Both the position numbers and the translations under genes were made by a program. A stretch of 64,000 bases of DNA from Phytophthora sp. 'mugwort' (taxonomy: Eukaryota; Oomycota; Peronosporomycetes; Peronosporales; Peronosporaceae): contig JAUCEF010000006.1 in assembly GCA_033558025.1 (NCBI GenBank), positions 2,480,001 through 2,544,000 of the forward strand, written 5' to 3'. The first letter of the stretch is position 1. Every line of letters begins with the position of its first letter. Of this stretch, positions 49,377-61,304 are shown one piece after another. The notes beneath the pieces are model-generated. The model saw only the letters and a list, made by a program, of their open reading frames with translations, ran no database searches and was not told where the DNA came from.

Positions 49377-50984
49377 ATGGCGTCCATGGCGCGGCGCTGG
49401 ATGCGCATCAGTGAGCGCCAGGCGCTGCTTAAGACTGTGCCGATGCGCAGCTGCAACACGCTGCTCGTGCCTCCTTCGCAGCAGCCGTTCACGGGCTTCG
49501 AGCTGCTGTTCCTTGGCACTGGCGCGGGCTCTCCGTCCGTGCGGCGCAACCCGACGAGCGTGTGTCTGCGTCTGGCGCGTAGCAACTGGATGTTTGACTG
49601 CGCTGAAGGAAGTCTACGACAGCTTATCAAGAGCGTCGTACGCGTGCCACTTACCACCAAGTTTTTCATCTCGCATCTACACGGTGACCATGTGTACGGG
49701 CTGCCGGGGATCTTGTGCACGCTGGACAACCATAATGCCGAGTACAAGGACTCACAGACGAAGGAACGAGCGCCGAGGCCGATAGACGTTTACGGGCCGC
49801 TGGGGCTCTTCTCGTACCTGAATACGGCTTTCTCTACAAGCACCACGAGGCTCGCAAACCTGAAAATTACAGTGCATGAACTAGTGTGTCCCGACATGGT
49901 GAGCAAGACGTCGGTGCACGAGAAATTCATGCGCAATGCACCCAAACATCCGGTGAGCGAATGGAGTCGGAAATATGGCGTGTGTATGTGTGTGCTGATA
50001 CTTAAAGCTAACTGTATTTTCTAGTGTTTGACACGGACGTGGGTGTACGCGGAGTCGGATGGAAACGGCGACGTGTGGAACGTGCTGGATGACGGCAAGT
50101 TTACTGTGAAGGCTTCAACGTTGAAGCACACGGTCACCAGCTTTGGGTATGGTTCTTTCATAGTTTCTGCCAATGTTTGAGCTTGACAATGCGTTGTGTT
50201 ATCTTGCTCAGATATGTCGTTGAGGAATACCCCGTTCCTGGAAAATTGAAATTGGATGTGCTACGCGAGCGAGGACTGCCACCTGGACCGAAATATCGTG
50301 CACTCAAGCTTGGCGAAAGTGTAGAATTGCCTAATGGTGAAATCCTCCATGCGTCCGAGGTTTGGCGATAGCAACAGGCTTACTGTGGGTGGATTTGGAA
50401 TGGTTGGCTTACACGTGCTCGAAAATGATGCAGGTCACTGGACCGAAGGCTCGTGGACGCAAGGTGGCCATCCTGGGTGATTCTGCTGACTCTTCGCGGG
50501 TGTTTGACATTGCGCAGAACTGTGACGTAAGTTATCTTTGAATTTCTGCTGAGCTGTAATTGTGTGATCGGAATTGCTAAGTCGCTGATGGTGGCGATGC
50601 TTATTTTTCTTCTCGTAGGTTTTGGTTCATGAAGCAACACTGAGTCACGAAATGATGAAGCAGGTAACGAGTCGCCCGCTATGAATGTTGCAGCTTTAAA
50701 GTCTTTTTTTGTAGTAATTCATTGGCTTGTGATGCATTCCTGTGCAGGCCGTGCATCGTGGACACTCGACAGCTCGCATGGCCGGGTTTGCAGCCAAGAA
50801 GATGAACGCGACATTGCTCGCGCTGACCCACTTTAGCCATCGCTTCCGGCACTGGACAGCTGAATCCAAAGCACGAACAACACTTCATCTCACGCTGGAG
50901 GCCCAAGAATCGTTTGGGCGACGTGCGATCGTTCCAGCATCAGACTTCCTACGCATCCCAATTCCACGCCCACCCCACGAATAG
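49377..50984 (+). CDS. tRNase Z, short form (ELAC1-like)
   Basis: Six exons, join(49377..49952, 50025..50146, 50212..50359, 50434..50526, 50619..50663, 50748..50984), give 406 aa. It removes the 3' trailer from tRNA precursors. The metallo-beta-lactamase fold is clear: LLFLGTGAGSPSVRRNPTS, the zinc-binding FFISHLHGDHVYGLPGI, LAILGDSAD-type strand VAILGDSADS, VLVHEATLSHE, and the tRNase Z HEAT/HST region GHSTARMAGFAAKK with THFSHRF. Single-domain length and absence of a second beta-lactamase half make this the short form. The first 25 residues (MASMARRWMRISER) are Arg-rich, so an organelle signal is possible. Confidence 0.94.
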
Positions 50985-51102
50985 AGTATTAGATACAGGT
51001 AGGGCATCATATGCAGGGCAATGCCTAGACTGTAATTCACCATGAACCCTGCAGCTTGATCGCTTTACAATTCCCTCAGTCTTCTCGAGCATATCTTCTC
51101 AA

Positions 51103-53297
51103 TTACGTGAAGGGTATGTGGAGACCACTCATGAAGCTGTGCTTTGGGCTGGAGTAGCCTTTCTTGGCCACCTCGATCACCTTCACCACGTTGGTGGATA
51201 CAGATACAGTATCGTCGAGCCCGTGAACCAAAATGATCATTTCGCCCCTCGCAATCAATCCCCGATCCTTTGCGTACTCGATAGCTTTCAACGTAAGATC
51301 TTCTACTCCTGCCATGGACTCCACTAGCATCGCCGTTACCCCTCTTAAAGCATTTTCAGAAATGAGCGGTCCAAGTTAGTGCAAGGGACCCTGTGAGACG
51401 ATGAGCTTACGAGCTTACCTGGATACTCCTGAGAGCTGGCGCGCTGTCAAAATCGAAGAAGTGACAGCTAATATGTTGGCTTTGGGACGGTACTTTGCTA
51501 GTAGCTTCGTACTGGAGCCCGAATCAGTGATCGAAATAATCAGTTTCACGTTCATATCGAGAGAAATCTCAACGGCCGAGCTGGCGACCGATTCGCACAT
51601 AGGTACGTGCTTGCTGTTTGCTGCCCGGTGCAGGCGATAGACTTCCGCATAGTCGAGCGCTTGCTCTGCTTCAACACAAATCTTAGCCATGGTTTCAACT
51701 GCCTCCTTCGGGTACATGCCCTTGGCAGTTTCTGCTGAGAGCATCATAGCATCAGTACCATCTAGCACTGCATTTGCCACGTCGGTACATTCCGCGTTAG
51801 AAGGGGTTCGTTTCTTCGTCATGGATTGCAGCATTTGTGTGGAGGTGACCACGGGTTTCCCAGCGCGATTGGCCTTGCTGATAATCATTTTCTGGGCCAA
51901 GAAGACACGTTCAGGTGACAGCTCCATACCGAGATCGCCACGACTCACGTGAATGCCATCGGCCTCAGCAATAATCTCGTCAATATTCTGCAGCGCCTCC
52001 TGGCTTTCAATCTTTGCGTGCACGCGGATATGTTTTCCTGCTTCCCCGAGACACTCACGGATCGCGCGCACATTGGCAGCCGAACGCACAAAAGACCCTG
52101 AAACAATGTCCACTCCGTTGGGGATCGCGAAATTTAGGAGATCATCCTCGTCCTTCTCAGTAATGCCTGGTATCTGAATAGCCGCTCCTGTACATAAGGA
52201 AACAACTCAACTTAGTTCAAGGCCACCTGCCAAAGCATGGCTGTAACGCAAGCAGCAGACCTGGCAAATTCATGTTCTTCTTCTCTTCAAGAAGATGGTC
52301 ATTGTGCACACGCACAATGATAGACTCTGGCAAGCAGTCCAGCACTGTCATTACTAAACTTCCATCGTCGCACAAAATCTTGGAGCCCACCGACACAGAC
52401 ATTGGCAACTGCTCATACGTGCAGGCAATGCGAGAGCTGTCACCTTCCGCGCCATAGTCTGTAGTGATCTCAAGCGTCTGTCCAGCCTATTTTCCGCAAC
52501 ATCAACAACAAGCAACCTCGTTAGCAATGCCCACCTCAATCCAACGCCACACCTACCACCATGGCATCACACCTTCAGCTGGATGGGTTTGTGACCTCTC
52601 AGGAAGCCGCTACGGATCTCCGGACCCTTGGTATCCAGCAACACAGCGCAGTAGCAGCCAGATCGTAAGGCCATCGCCTCTCTCAAATTCGATAGACTCT
52701 TCTTATGCAGTTCATGATCTCCATGGGAGAAATTGAGTCTTGCCACATTCATGCCAGCGTCCAGCAGTTGTCCTGTACGATTAAAAATTGTTACCATCCG
52801 TTTCTTCCACAACAATTGCTACCAAATCTCTAAGAGTCTCCCACCAAGCATCTCCACTGACCAAGACGCCGGGCCGATGGCGCAGATGATCTTCGTCTTG
52901 CGCATTCTAGCCTTCGTCGGCGCCAAAATTTGCTTCAGATCGATACCCACTTGGTATTTCTGCAGCAACTTGCCACCAGCAACCATCGGGTTAATCACTA
53001 CGAGCAGCCCAGGTACCGGAGATCTCCGTCGTACGTACGTACCGCAGGCTCGCGCGCGATGGACGATGAGTCAGGCTTGAACACGTCGTCGATCTCTTGC
53101 GAGAGCGAGCGATAGCGGTGCCAACTGCCAAGCTGGACAGGCGGGAAGCCGCTCACGCGCAGTTGATCGTAGGCGGCGGACGGCGTGCGCATTAGCACGT
53201 CGTCCTTAGACCGGCGTCGGGGAAGCCCCGGATGCGTCGACGTACCCGTCCGCGGGTTTCTGCCACTGGTATGGCGGTCACTTGCACTGCGACGCAT
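51103..53297 (-). CDS. Pyruvate kinase
   Basis: The last step of glycolysis, phosphoenolpyruvate plus ADP to pyruvate plus ATP. Several exons run from [15 protein letters not shown] (53297) to the stop at 51103. The first intron fits a GCG/GTACGT donor and a GCTGCAG acceptor, placing [14 protein letters not shown] after the leader. Core blocks are [46 protein letters not shown], the signature [16 protein letters not shown] with [17 protein letters not shown], and [20 protein letters not shown]. The C-terminal domain ends with [15 protein letters not shown]. The leader of about 90 residues is Ser/Arg-rich; it could be a targeting or regulatory extension. Identity is certain, exon edges less so. 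Confidence 0.95.
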
Positions 53298-53498
53298 CGG
53301 CGGTGAAGAGTGCGGAGCTCAGATCAAGCGAACGCGGTCGTACTTCCAGCTGCTTAATTCGAAATGCCATTGCACTTCTTCTTCAACCCTAGTGGTATTG
53401 GGTCAAAACCCTAATAAACACATAACCCGACCCGCTGGTGGTGAACCGGTGGGATCACTAAGAGGTCGCAACAATTGAGCCCTGCAACTGCCGCGCAG
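53298..53498. promoter_or_regulatory. Divergent promoter of pyruvate kinase and PH-domain gene
   Basis: A 201-base spacer between two start codons pointing apart. Both promoters must lie here. No specific site was recognised. Confidence 0.4.
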
Positions 53499-55246
53499 AT
53501 GAGTGAACCCGCCGACGGTAACGATCGTGCGGCGAACCGGATGCGGACGGCGCCGCCGTCGCTGCTGAAGACGCTATTGGGCAAGGGACAGAGCACCAAG
53601 GACGCGTTGACACACGACGGGAACAATGCCTCGATCACTTCTGACGACAAGGCGTCGCGCGAAACACCGTGGACGCCCAAGAGTTTGGGCAGGGCCAAGA
53701 CGGCGATAATCTATAAGGTGTGGAGTAATGCTGCATGAGCGCTGCTATTTTTCCTTGGTGAGAACCTGACGAAATGTGTCATGCTGCTCGTGTGTTTTCC
53801 GACTTGTGACAATGAACTTGCTGATCGGGCAGCAAACGTTAAACGACACGTTGCTGGTGATGGAACGCAATATCTTTTTCATCAGTGGATGGGTATCGTA
53901 CTTTGTGTCACTGCAAGAAGACAGCATTCTTATGTTCAGCAGCCGCGAACGGTGGGAGCAGGGACTGAAGCCCGACAAGGTTTTAAAGAACATCGACTTG
54001 CAAAATTCATTGTAGATATTCTAACGCGAGGGTTGACCTCATATTTCTTTTTTTGTCTGATCTAGGTAATTGAGCTGCACCACATGATGTTGCTTGGCGA
54101 CATGAAAGTCGATGTGGTCGACCAAAATGCCAACATGCGGCTGTTCCGTCGCAAGTTGTTAGAAACAGACGAGCTGGATGAGGTGGGGTTCACGACTTTT
54201 ATTGTTTTATTTAATGCCGCATCAACTCAAAATCTTTTAGCCCATCTAATACTCTGTAAAACATTGTTGTTGCACTGGTACAGTGGCTGAACCAAGAGCT
54301 CCGTCAAAGTTTGCTTGTCTCTTCGGGCAGTAGAGTGGACACTCTTGCTGTTAACAATCCGAATGCGAGTACACACTGCTTTCTGGAATTCGCTTCATAC
54401 AACCAAAGCACATTCGAGTTGTGGACGAAAGCGATTCGCCACATCCTGACAACCAAACGAGAAATGCACGTCAAAAACTCAAGAAGCAACCAGAGCGATG
54501 AAGACACAGATGCAGGAGGTAGTAATGGGTCTACCGTGGCGAGGAAGTGTTGGGTATCTCCAGGGCAAGATTCCAAGGTGACACTATTTCAAAGTGAAAT
54601 TTGGTGCAACCGTGTTCTTTCGGGCGAGAAGGAAAAGGCTGAGTCTGAAATCCGGCGGATAGTAGCGATGGAGAAGTTAGTAGCGCAAGTGACCCACCCG
54701 CAGATGGCCTTGCTGGTCTACGAGAAGGTTAGCCGGGTGCACGAGTTGTTCTCAGCCAACTGTAGGCGAGAAATCGAGGGGCTTGATGGGAGGGAAGAAA
54801 CAATGCCAACAGAGGTTCTCAACTTCTTTGCGGACCATCTCAAACGGAAGTATTCTGTTTTCTTGATCCTTGCGCTAGCATACGGGGTAGAAGAAGAGGA
54901 AATTCGGGAGGCGCACGAGCGAATGTGTCAAGAAAACGCTGCCGTGAATGCTGGAGTAGGTGGCGGCAGCGGCGAGCAACATCGAACCGTTGCTTCGTAT
55001 GGTTTCGACGACCCAGAGAGCCTCGAGTTGTATGAGAAGTACCGCGATGCGGCATTTAATTACCACAAAATGAATTACGGAGACACCGGGGCTGCGGAGG
55101 AAGAAGATGCCATCATGCACCTCCCTGTAATGCTGCAAGTTGCCGTTGTTCGACAAGACCTCGACGAATCAAGCGCAATGTTTTCAATTCTGAACACCGT
55201 TAAGAATCGCTTAATGAAGCATTGCGCCCAGGAGAACGATTTCTAG
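53499..55246 (+). CDS. PH-domain protein, unknown role
   Basis: At least four exons; the start ATG at 53499 gives MSEPADGNDRAANRMRT and the last exon ends at 55246. A split pleckstrin-homology domain can be read as IFFISGWVSYFVSLQEDSIL, then SRERWEQGLKPDK/VIELHHMMLLGD across an intron, and closes with the C-terminal helix STFELWTKAIRHIL containing the conserved Trp. The N-terminal exon is basic and disordered. The 220 residues after the PH domain are helical with the segments EIRRIVAMEKLVAQVTHPQM and DHLKRKYSVFLILALAYGVE, and no recognised family. PH domains usually bind phosphoinositides, so a membrane-signalling role is inference. Confidence 0.7.
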
Positions 55247-55354
55247 CGCTGTTGCTGGGCGTCAGGCATAATAGCCCCTGTGTACCATCTGAATAAAACA
55301 ACACCAATTAGTAAATATTTGGGTGAGCTTAATAACCTACTTCGTCGTTTACCG

Positions 55355-55971
55355 TCACATGCGCGCCTCATAGCTCAGTGCTTTACCCGCAAGTACGTCA
55401 TCAATGCGATCGTGGATCTCGTGGATCAACTGCCGAAAGATCGGGTCGTTCACGTAATGCTTCACGAGTCCTTCCACTTCGCAGTTTGCTTCGAGTTCCG
55501 TATCAGCCGTAAGAGCCACCGAATCTTCCACGAGAGGATCGATGTCTGTTGCGTTAACGAGCGATTCAACGTTAAAAGTTTTTTTTTTTTTGCTATCAGG
55601 TAGACGCACCCCAGGTCTCCATCATGCTCTCGGCAGCCCGTAGTGCCTCTTCCTGATCTCGTAGACGGACACTACCGATCCAAAGCCAGATCAGTCGTAA
55701 GTTTAACTAATTACTCAAACTGCACTGCTCATTCTTACGTTAAAGCGTCCCCGTTGTCAACGACAACTCGCAGCAGCCTTCCACGAATCCGTACGCTGTT
55801 GCAACGGCTGCGCGAGATACTTAGCACAGCAGCTGAGCTTGGCGATGACGCCCTCGCGGTGATCTTCAAGCACCGATCGCATACAGCCATGAAGAAACGC
55901 CGAAGCAGCACCTGGAGTCCGCCACGCGCTCCACTCCCTCTCTGCTGCCGCACGATCTGTACCTCGAACAT
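55355..55971 (-). CDS. Unresolved small gene
   Basis: Minus-strand coding sequence is clear at the 3' end: DIDPLVEDSVALTADTELEA, then EGLVKHYVNDPIFRQLIHEI and DRIDDVLAGKALSYEARM, stopping at 55355. The preceding short exon fits VRLRDQEEALRAAESMMETW (about 55628-55690). The 5' exon is ambiguous. The ATG at 55971 (MFEVQIVRQQ) opens one frame, but the other frame (FLHGCMRSVLEDHREGVIAK) looks more protein-like and lacks a start. The product is small, acidic and helical, and no family was recognised. It lies 115 bases from the PYROXD2-like start. Confidence 0.45.
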
Positions 55972-56062
55972 GGTCGATTAGAATGCGGACTTCAACTCGT
56001 ATTTAATCGAAGTGTGACCATCACTCTGATATTGAAGTTGATTTGTGCCTCCCATCCGCAAC

Positions 56063-56070
56063 TTCATTTC
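56063..56070 (+). promoter_or_regulatory. Possible oomycete-type initiator upstream of PYROXD2-like gene
   Basis: TTCATTTC at 56063-56070 fits the pyrimidine-rich TCAYTYY initiator described for oomycete core promoters and lies about 15-20 bases before the start codon. One short match is weak evidence on its own. Confidence 0.25.
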
Positions 56071-56085
56071 TCCCGTAGGGCGAAG

Positions 56086-58732
56086 ATGAAGGTCCCTACA
56101 ACGCTGCTACGGAAGAAATGGTGAGTTTGTTGGGGCGATTGGTAGTTATTTACCGACTCAACGATGGATCTGTGTGAATAGGGACGCCATCATCGTGGGC
56201 GGGGGCCATAACGGTCTTGTAGCTGCCGCGTATCTGGCAAAAGTGATACGACCGACTTATCTGCACGACAAAAGATTCACTACTTTCAAACACACTCATG
56301 CAGGTTATTCTATCTACAGGCTGGGAAGAGCGTCTGCGTGCTGGAAAAGAGGCATTTAGTCGGGGGCGCGGCGGTGACGGAGGAGGTTTTCCCCGGGTTT
56401 AAAATCTCGAGGGCATCATATGTCTTCTCGCTCTTCCGGCCGCAGATTATCAAAGATCTGGATCTGCACAGACACGGACTCGAGGGTGAGGACTGGTGTT
56501 GGAACGGTTCTTGACGAGAAGCTTGTACGAGATGATTGTTGACTGCGCGTGTTGACTGCGCTGCAGTTTTTGTACGGGACCCATCGTCATTCACGCCGAC
56601 TCGTGACGGCCGCAGCCTCATCCTCGGAAGTGACATGCAGCAAACGCAAGCAAGTATTGGTAAAACGACGAAGAGTATTATTGCAGATGATCCCTGTGAA
56701 GAGAAAACTTAGGCTTTGTGCGGGCAAACTGGTTGATGTAGCTCAATTCTCGACTGCAGATGCGAAAGCGTACCCAATGTACAACAAGATGTTGGAGGTG
56801 ATGAAACTGCAGTCGGTGTTGAAATGCGATGATTCACTACACTTCACGTATGTATCTTTTGTGTCTGCAGGACATGGTGGACTTCTTCTTGCCGATGCTC
56901 GACGAGGTATTTATCTTCCTTGTGATTCTCGAGAATTATGCTCTTGTTTCTTACATTTTGCTATTGGGGGGACTAGCCGCCACCAGATCTCCACACTGCT
57001 TTTGACTCGAATGCTTCTCTTAGGTGAGTGGTACTCCCTTGATAACAAGGTGACGGCGTTACAAAGTATTGATTGCTTTGAAATAGCCGTCGCGTAGATG
57101 CAGCAAAAGCTATGGCGCATTTCGGCTACCGCTGCAGCAAACTTGCAAGCGAATTGGCTACTTTTGCTGAATTTATGACGGCCCCCGCGACCAAGATCCT
57201 TGATAAGTGGTTTGAATCTGACGTGTTGAAGACTACCCTTGCTACTGACGCCATTATCGGCGCGAAGGTTGGTGATACTCTAGCCGATTTATTTTACCGT
57301 CACCTTACGATTACTTTGTATTGCAAAGATATCTCCTTCGACTCCTGGATCAGCATATATTCTCTTCCACCACGTGATGGGCGAAGTGAATGGCATTAAA
57401 GGCGCTTGGGGGCATGTAAAAGGCGGGATGGGTGGGGTTTCTCAAGCCATCGAGAATGCTGCAACTGGAGCTGGCGCCGAAATTTATGTTAATACGCCTG
57501 TCAAGTCAATTTGTGTCCGTGACGGAAAAGCTCATGGCGTTTGCCTAGCGAGCGGCGACGTGATCGAATCAGACAATATTTTGTCGAACGCGAGTCCAGT
57601 TACGACCATTCTTGATATGCTTGACAAAAGGGACCTACCAGAGGAGGTAGTCGCGCATTTTAAGCGAAACTGGAACAGTGAGTCAGCGTCAACGAAGGTT
57701 GGTCTATATCACTATTGGTATTGTACTGTTAGCGCTAGCCCCTTAAAAATGTTTGTGAAATGATTACCCAGATCAATGTAGCGCTTGATCGACTGCCAAA
57801 TTTTCTGTGCTTACCAAACGAAGGAGATGGGAACGTGCCGATGCCGAACCACTATGGCACGATTCATTTCGAAGACTCGCTGGATCAGGTACGTTGTACT
57901 GTGTGATGAATTGAGACACAAACTTCACTAACCGCGGAAAATCGTAGATCGAGGATGCTTTCGTGGACGCCCAACGTGGATTCTGCTCGAAAAGGCCTAT
58001 AATCGAGATGAACATCCCGACATCGGTGGACCCAACAATTGCCCCACCGGGTACGCCTGCAGAAGTTTTTTTTTCCTGAAATCCTTGTAAACGGTATAAC
58101 AACATGTTATCCCCAGGGAAGCACATCGCTTTATTGTTCGTCCAATACACGCCGTACAAGCCAAAGGTATACATTCCATTCGATATGCATACTGCTGTGA
58201 TAAGTACTAACGGTAAATTATATGCTTCATCACCTTAGGATGGAATGTGGAGTGAGCCAGGGAAGAAAGAAAACTTTGCGAACCAAGTTTTCTCGGTTAT
58301 TGAGGAGTACGCACCAGGCTTCATGAAATCGATTATCGACTTCGATATTCTCACGGTGCGCTTAGATCTCTTCTATCAGCTTGTTTTATTTCTTTTTTTT
58401 TATCATTTTACCAATGCTCGTCGTGCAGCCGCCTGACCTCGAGCAGATATTCTCGCTTCCGAGAGGAAATATTTTCCACGGCGCCATGGGCTTGGACCAG
58501 GTATATATACAATAAGTACAGCCATGTTCAAGCGAAGCCTAACTGACATGCGTTTGCTTGTCCGCACTAGCTCTTCTGGATGAGGCCAATGCCCGGCTAT
58601 TCGAGTTACCGATCTCCCATCGACGGCCTGTACTTCTGCTCTGCAGGCACGCATCCTGGAGGCGGTGTCATGGGAGCCTGCGGACGTAACGCAGCCTTGG
58701 TTTGCTTGAAAGACCAGAAGACCGACAAGTGA
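56086..58732 (+). CDS. PYROXD2-like FAD-dependent oxidoreductase
   Basis: About ten exons. The start at 56086 ([12 protein letters not shown]) is split by an intron and continues [20 protein letters not shown], the dinucleotide-binding beta-alpha-beta fold with GGGHNG. Next come [20 protein letters not shown] and [40 protein letters not shown] and [20 protein letters not shown]. The C-terminal FAD-contact region is [20 protein letters not shown] followed by [12 protein letters not shown]. This order matches human PYROXD2, a mitochondrial inner-membrane-associated protein of the phytoene-desaturase-like superfamily. The first exon is basic, consistent with import. Substrate is unknown in the family. 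Carotenoid synthesis is less likely, since the motifs follow PYROXD2 rather than CrtI. Confidence 0.88.
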
Positions 58733-58871
58733 GCATCGTCACGGGCACATGCATGCGGTTTGCTGAAGCGAACATGAGGTAAAACGCGCAGTCAAAAAAA
58801 TAATTTACCTTTAGTAGTGTTCTACGTGCATCTGCTGGTACAACTACGGCGCAGTCTTTTGTTCAGTCGGT

Positions 58872-61304
58872 TCAGGCTTCGCCTGCCAAGGTGTGCAGCT
58901 GGATACTACGACGGCCCGTGAAGGCGGCGTCGAGCATCTCATCTTCGTCCACAAGGAACGAGTTGGTCGTGTCGCTCACGTAGCTAAACTTGCCAAACGA
59001 GTCGTAGTCCATTTCCGATCTTGCCCGGCGGTGGCGAGTGTGCGGGTTCTTCCAGGGGAAAATGATACTGAAGATGTTGCCTGTAGAAGCCGTCTTGGAG
59101 GCCAGAAACTTGTCGAAGTTAATATCTGGACTCTTCATGCGCTCCTCCTCCATCGACATAGGCGCGGGGACCCACGGTGGGGTGATCTTCTTGCGAAGAA
59201 CCAAGTTCCATCGGATGTCTTTGAAAAATGGGTGAGTAAGGATGTCACTGGTCTGGTGTGCACCAAGCCGCTTGTTTGGGTCCTTCTCGAGCAGGCCCAT
59301 AATCAAGCTGCGAGCGTCCGGGTGGATACCACACTTGGACGGGAATTTCACAGGCTCTTTCTCGATGAGCTTGTACAGCACCGACACGTTCAGATGATGG
59401 AACGGTCGCTTCGCAAGCAGCATCTCGTAAAGCAGGATTCCCAGGCACCACCAGTCCACGGCCTTGCCGTAGTCACGCGAGCGTTTCGGCTTCAGCAGCT
59501 CAGGAGCCGTGTATGCCGGGGAACCAGCCATCGTACGGGCACCAGACATCTGGTTCACGTTCGTCTTGGAGAGACCAAAGTCCACCAAAGCGATATTGCC
59601 CTCAACGTCAATCATGATGTTATCGGGCTTCAGGTCACGGTACACAATGTCGCAGGCATGCAGGTGCGACAGCGCCAGCACAATTTGAGCAGCATAGAAT
59701 TTGACGCGGTCCAGGTCCAATGGGATCTTCACGCGGTGCTCCTTGTTGTTGGAGAAGCGGTTCATGTGTGTGTACAGACTGCCACCGGGATAGTACTCCA
59801 TGCCCAAGAACACACGAGACTGGCTCTGAAACGAGAAGCGCAGTGGCGCGATGAACGGATGATGCACGTCACGTAGGATCCGCATCTCGGTCTTGGTACG
59901 CAGCTTGTCGTAGTTCGACATGGAGCTCTTTTCCAAAATCTTCACCGCGAAGATTTCGCCCGTGTTTTTACGCTCAGCCAGCACCACTGTGCCAAACGTA
60001 CCCTTACCTAAGACACGGTTCACGTGGAAGTGTTGGATCGACAGAGACAGTACTCGCTTCGATGTCGAGGCCTGGAACGCACGCTCTGTTTTGGCCGCCT
60101 TCCGTTCGGCGTCCGACATCTGGAATGCGGCAATGTCCACTTCAATCTGCATCTGGAGGCCAAGTACACGGCCGCCCGGGCTCAGTAGAATCTCGTCACG
60201 CGTCGTAAACGTGAACTCGCGCTTGAGATACTTGTTCCAAATAGTGCCGGCAGCCAGCACCTGGAGCACGTTTGGCTGCTTGGTCGTCATGTAACGGGAT
60301 ACAGCGAATCTCTTGAACAACACGAAGCGCGAGAAGCCAAGCACTACATCTACCAGACCTTCTCGACCGTAAAACTTGGTTGAGGGCAGGAACTCGCACG
60401 GGTAGCTGACCGAGACGATCATCTCGGGCGAGCAGATGGGAAAGAGCGAGATGAGGTTCGTTGCCGAGTCGTCGACGCCCGTCTGCTCCAAGAACTGCGT
60501 CGTCCACATGGAGTAGAACTGCTTGATCGTAGCCAAGTTGCGGGCCTTCCAGTCTCCAGACGACCGGACAGTTTGTGACAATAGACTACCCGCCGAAAAG
60601 GGAAGCGTGCCGCTAGCCGCTGGATTCCATTGACTCACACGTCCGCTTTGGAGGTCGGAGTCACGTCCATTAGAGGCGCCGCTGAAGCTCTGTCCAGGTT
60701 TTTGACTGTTGGCGTTCTGCACAGCCTGCTGTAGCATCTTGACCCAGATCTCGCACTCCATGCTCGAACGTGTGTACATGGCGAAGATCTTGTTAATCGT
60801 GGTGGTGATAAGCACCCCGTTGGAGCGGTTCGGGTCGCGTGAGGCGCCCGTGACCGTCACGCGGCCACGGAACTTCTCCGTGTCCATCTTGGCCACGTCC
60901 TTGCTCACATAGTAGCTGAAGGTCGTGCCTGAGAGCACAGCGTAGCGGTAGCGCCATGAGCGCACGACGTGGCCCTGCTTCCAGATGTAGCCCTCCCAGT
61001 CCGTCTCGAAGATGTCTTCGAAGGCGCTACTAAGGTCGGGCGACACGCTGAGCCGTGTGCGGTTGGGGGCCACACTTCCGGTGCCGCTGCGCTCCGTGAC
61101 CGACGAGTAGCTGGCTGTGCCGTCGAAGAAGTCCTCGCCTTCGTGGCCGTACACGGTCATACTGGGGCGCATGCTGTACGACTGTGCGCGCTTGTCGAAG
61201 CGTCCGGGCCCGCGGCTCGAGCCCAGCATTATACTGGAGCGCTCGCGAAGCGCCATGGCGTCGGCGTCCTCAGCCGAAAAGAGTGTGATCCGCTGGCGCT
61301 GCAT
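58872..61304 (-). CDS. AGC-family Ser/Thr kinase with PH and NTF2-like domains
   Basis: A single exon of 810 aa. After a Ser/Arg-rich N-terminus comes a PH domain (about residues 103-195, WEGYIWKQGHVVRSWRYRYA to CEIWVKMLQQAV). An NTF2/SnoaL-like alpha-beta segment follows (about 255-390, FYSMWTTQFLEQTG, YGREGLVDVVLGFSRFVLFK). The kinase domain is about 426-690, with glycine loop GKGTFGTVVLAE, AVKILEK lysine, YRDLKPDNIMID, DFGLSK and the activation segment ARTMAGSPAYTAPE. The substrate order is that of AGC kinases such as AKT, S6K and PKA. The C-terminal tail has the hydrophobic motif FGKFSY (F-x-x-F-S-Y). The PH domain suggests phosphoinositide recruitment, as in AKT. The NTF2-like insert between PH and kinase is unusual. 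Confidence 0.92.
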   Translation of the reverse strand: MQRQRITLFSAEDADAMALRERSSIMLGSSRGPGRFDKRAQSYSMRPSMTVYGHEGEDFFDGTASYSSVTERSGTGSVAPNRTRLSVSPDLSSAFEDIFETDWEGYIWKQGHVVRSWRYRYAVLSGTTFSYYVSKDVAKMDTEKFRGRVTVTGASRDPNRSNGVLITTTINKIFAMYTRSSMECEIWVKMLQQAVQNANSQKPGQSFSGASNGRDSDLQSGRVSQWNPAASGTLPFSAGSLLSQTVRSSGDWKARNLATIKQFYSMWTTQFLEQTGVDDSATNLISLFPICSPEMIVSVSYPCEFLPSTKFYGREGLVDVVLGFSRFVLFKRFAVSRYMTTKQPNVLQVLAAGTIWNKYLKREFTFTTRDEILLSPGGRVLGLQMQIEVDIAAFQMSDAERKAAKTERAFQASTSKRVLSLSIQHFHVNRVLGKGTFGTVVLAERKNTGEIFAVKILEKSSMSNYDKLRTKTEMRILRDVHHPFIAPLRFSFQSQSRVFLGMEYYPGGSLYTHMNRFSNNKEHRVKIPLDLDRVKFYAAQIVLALSHLHACDIVYRDLKPDNIMIDVEGNIALVDFGLSKTNVNQMSGARTMAGSPAYTAPELLKPKRSRDYGKAVDWWCLGILLYEMLLAKRPFHHLNVSVLYKLIEKEPVKFPSKCGIHPDARSLIMGLLEKDPNKRLGAHQTSDILTHPFFKDIRWNLVLRKKITPPWVPAPMSMEEERMKSPDINFDKFLASKTASTGNIFSIIFPWKNPHTRHRRARSEMDYDSFGKFSYVSDTTNSFLVDEDEMLDAAFTGRRSIQLHTLAGEA

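Noticed and set aside
52298..52319. Short palindrome TCATTGTGC...GCACAATGA
   Set aside because: It lies inside pyruvate kinase coding sequence and is too short to suggest function.
58893..59876. Plus-strand frame of 327 codons opposite the AGC kinase
   Set aside because: Shadow of the kinase coding strand, which shows all kinase motifs.
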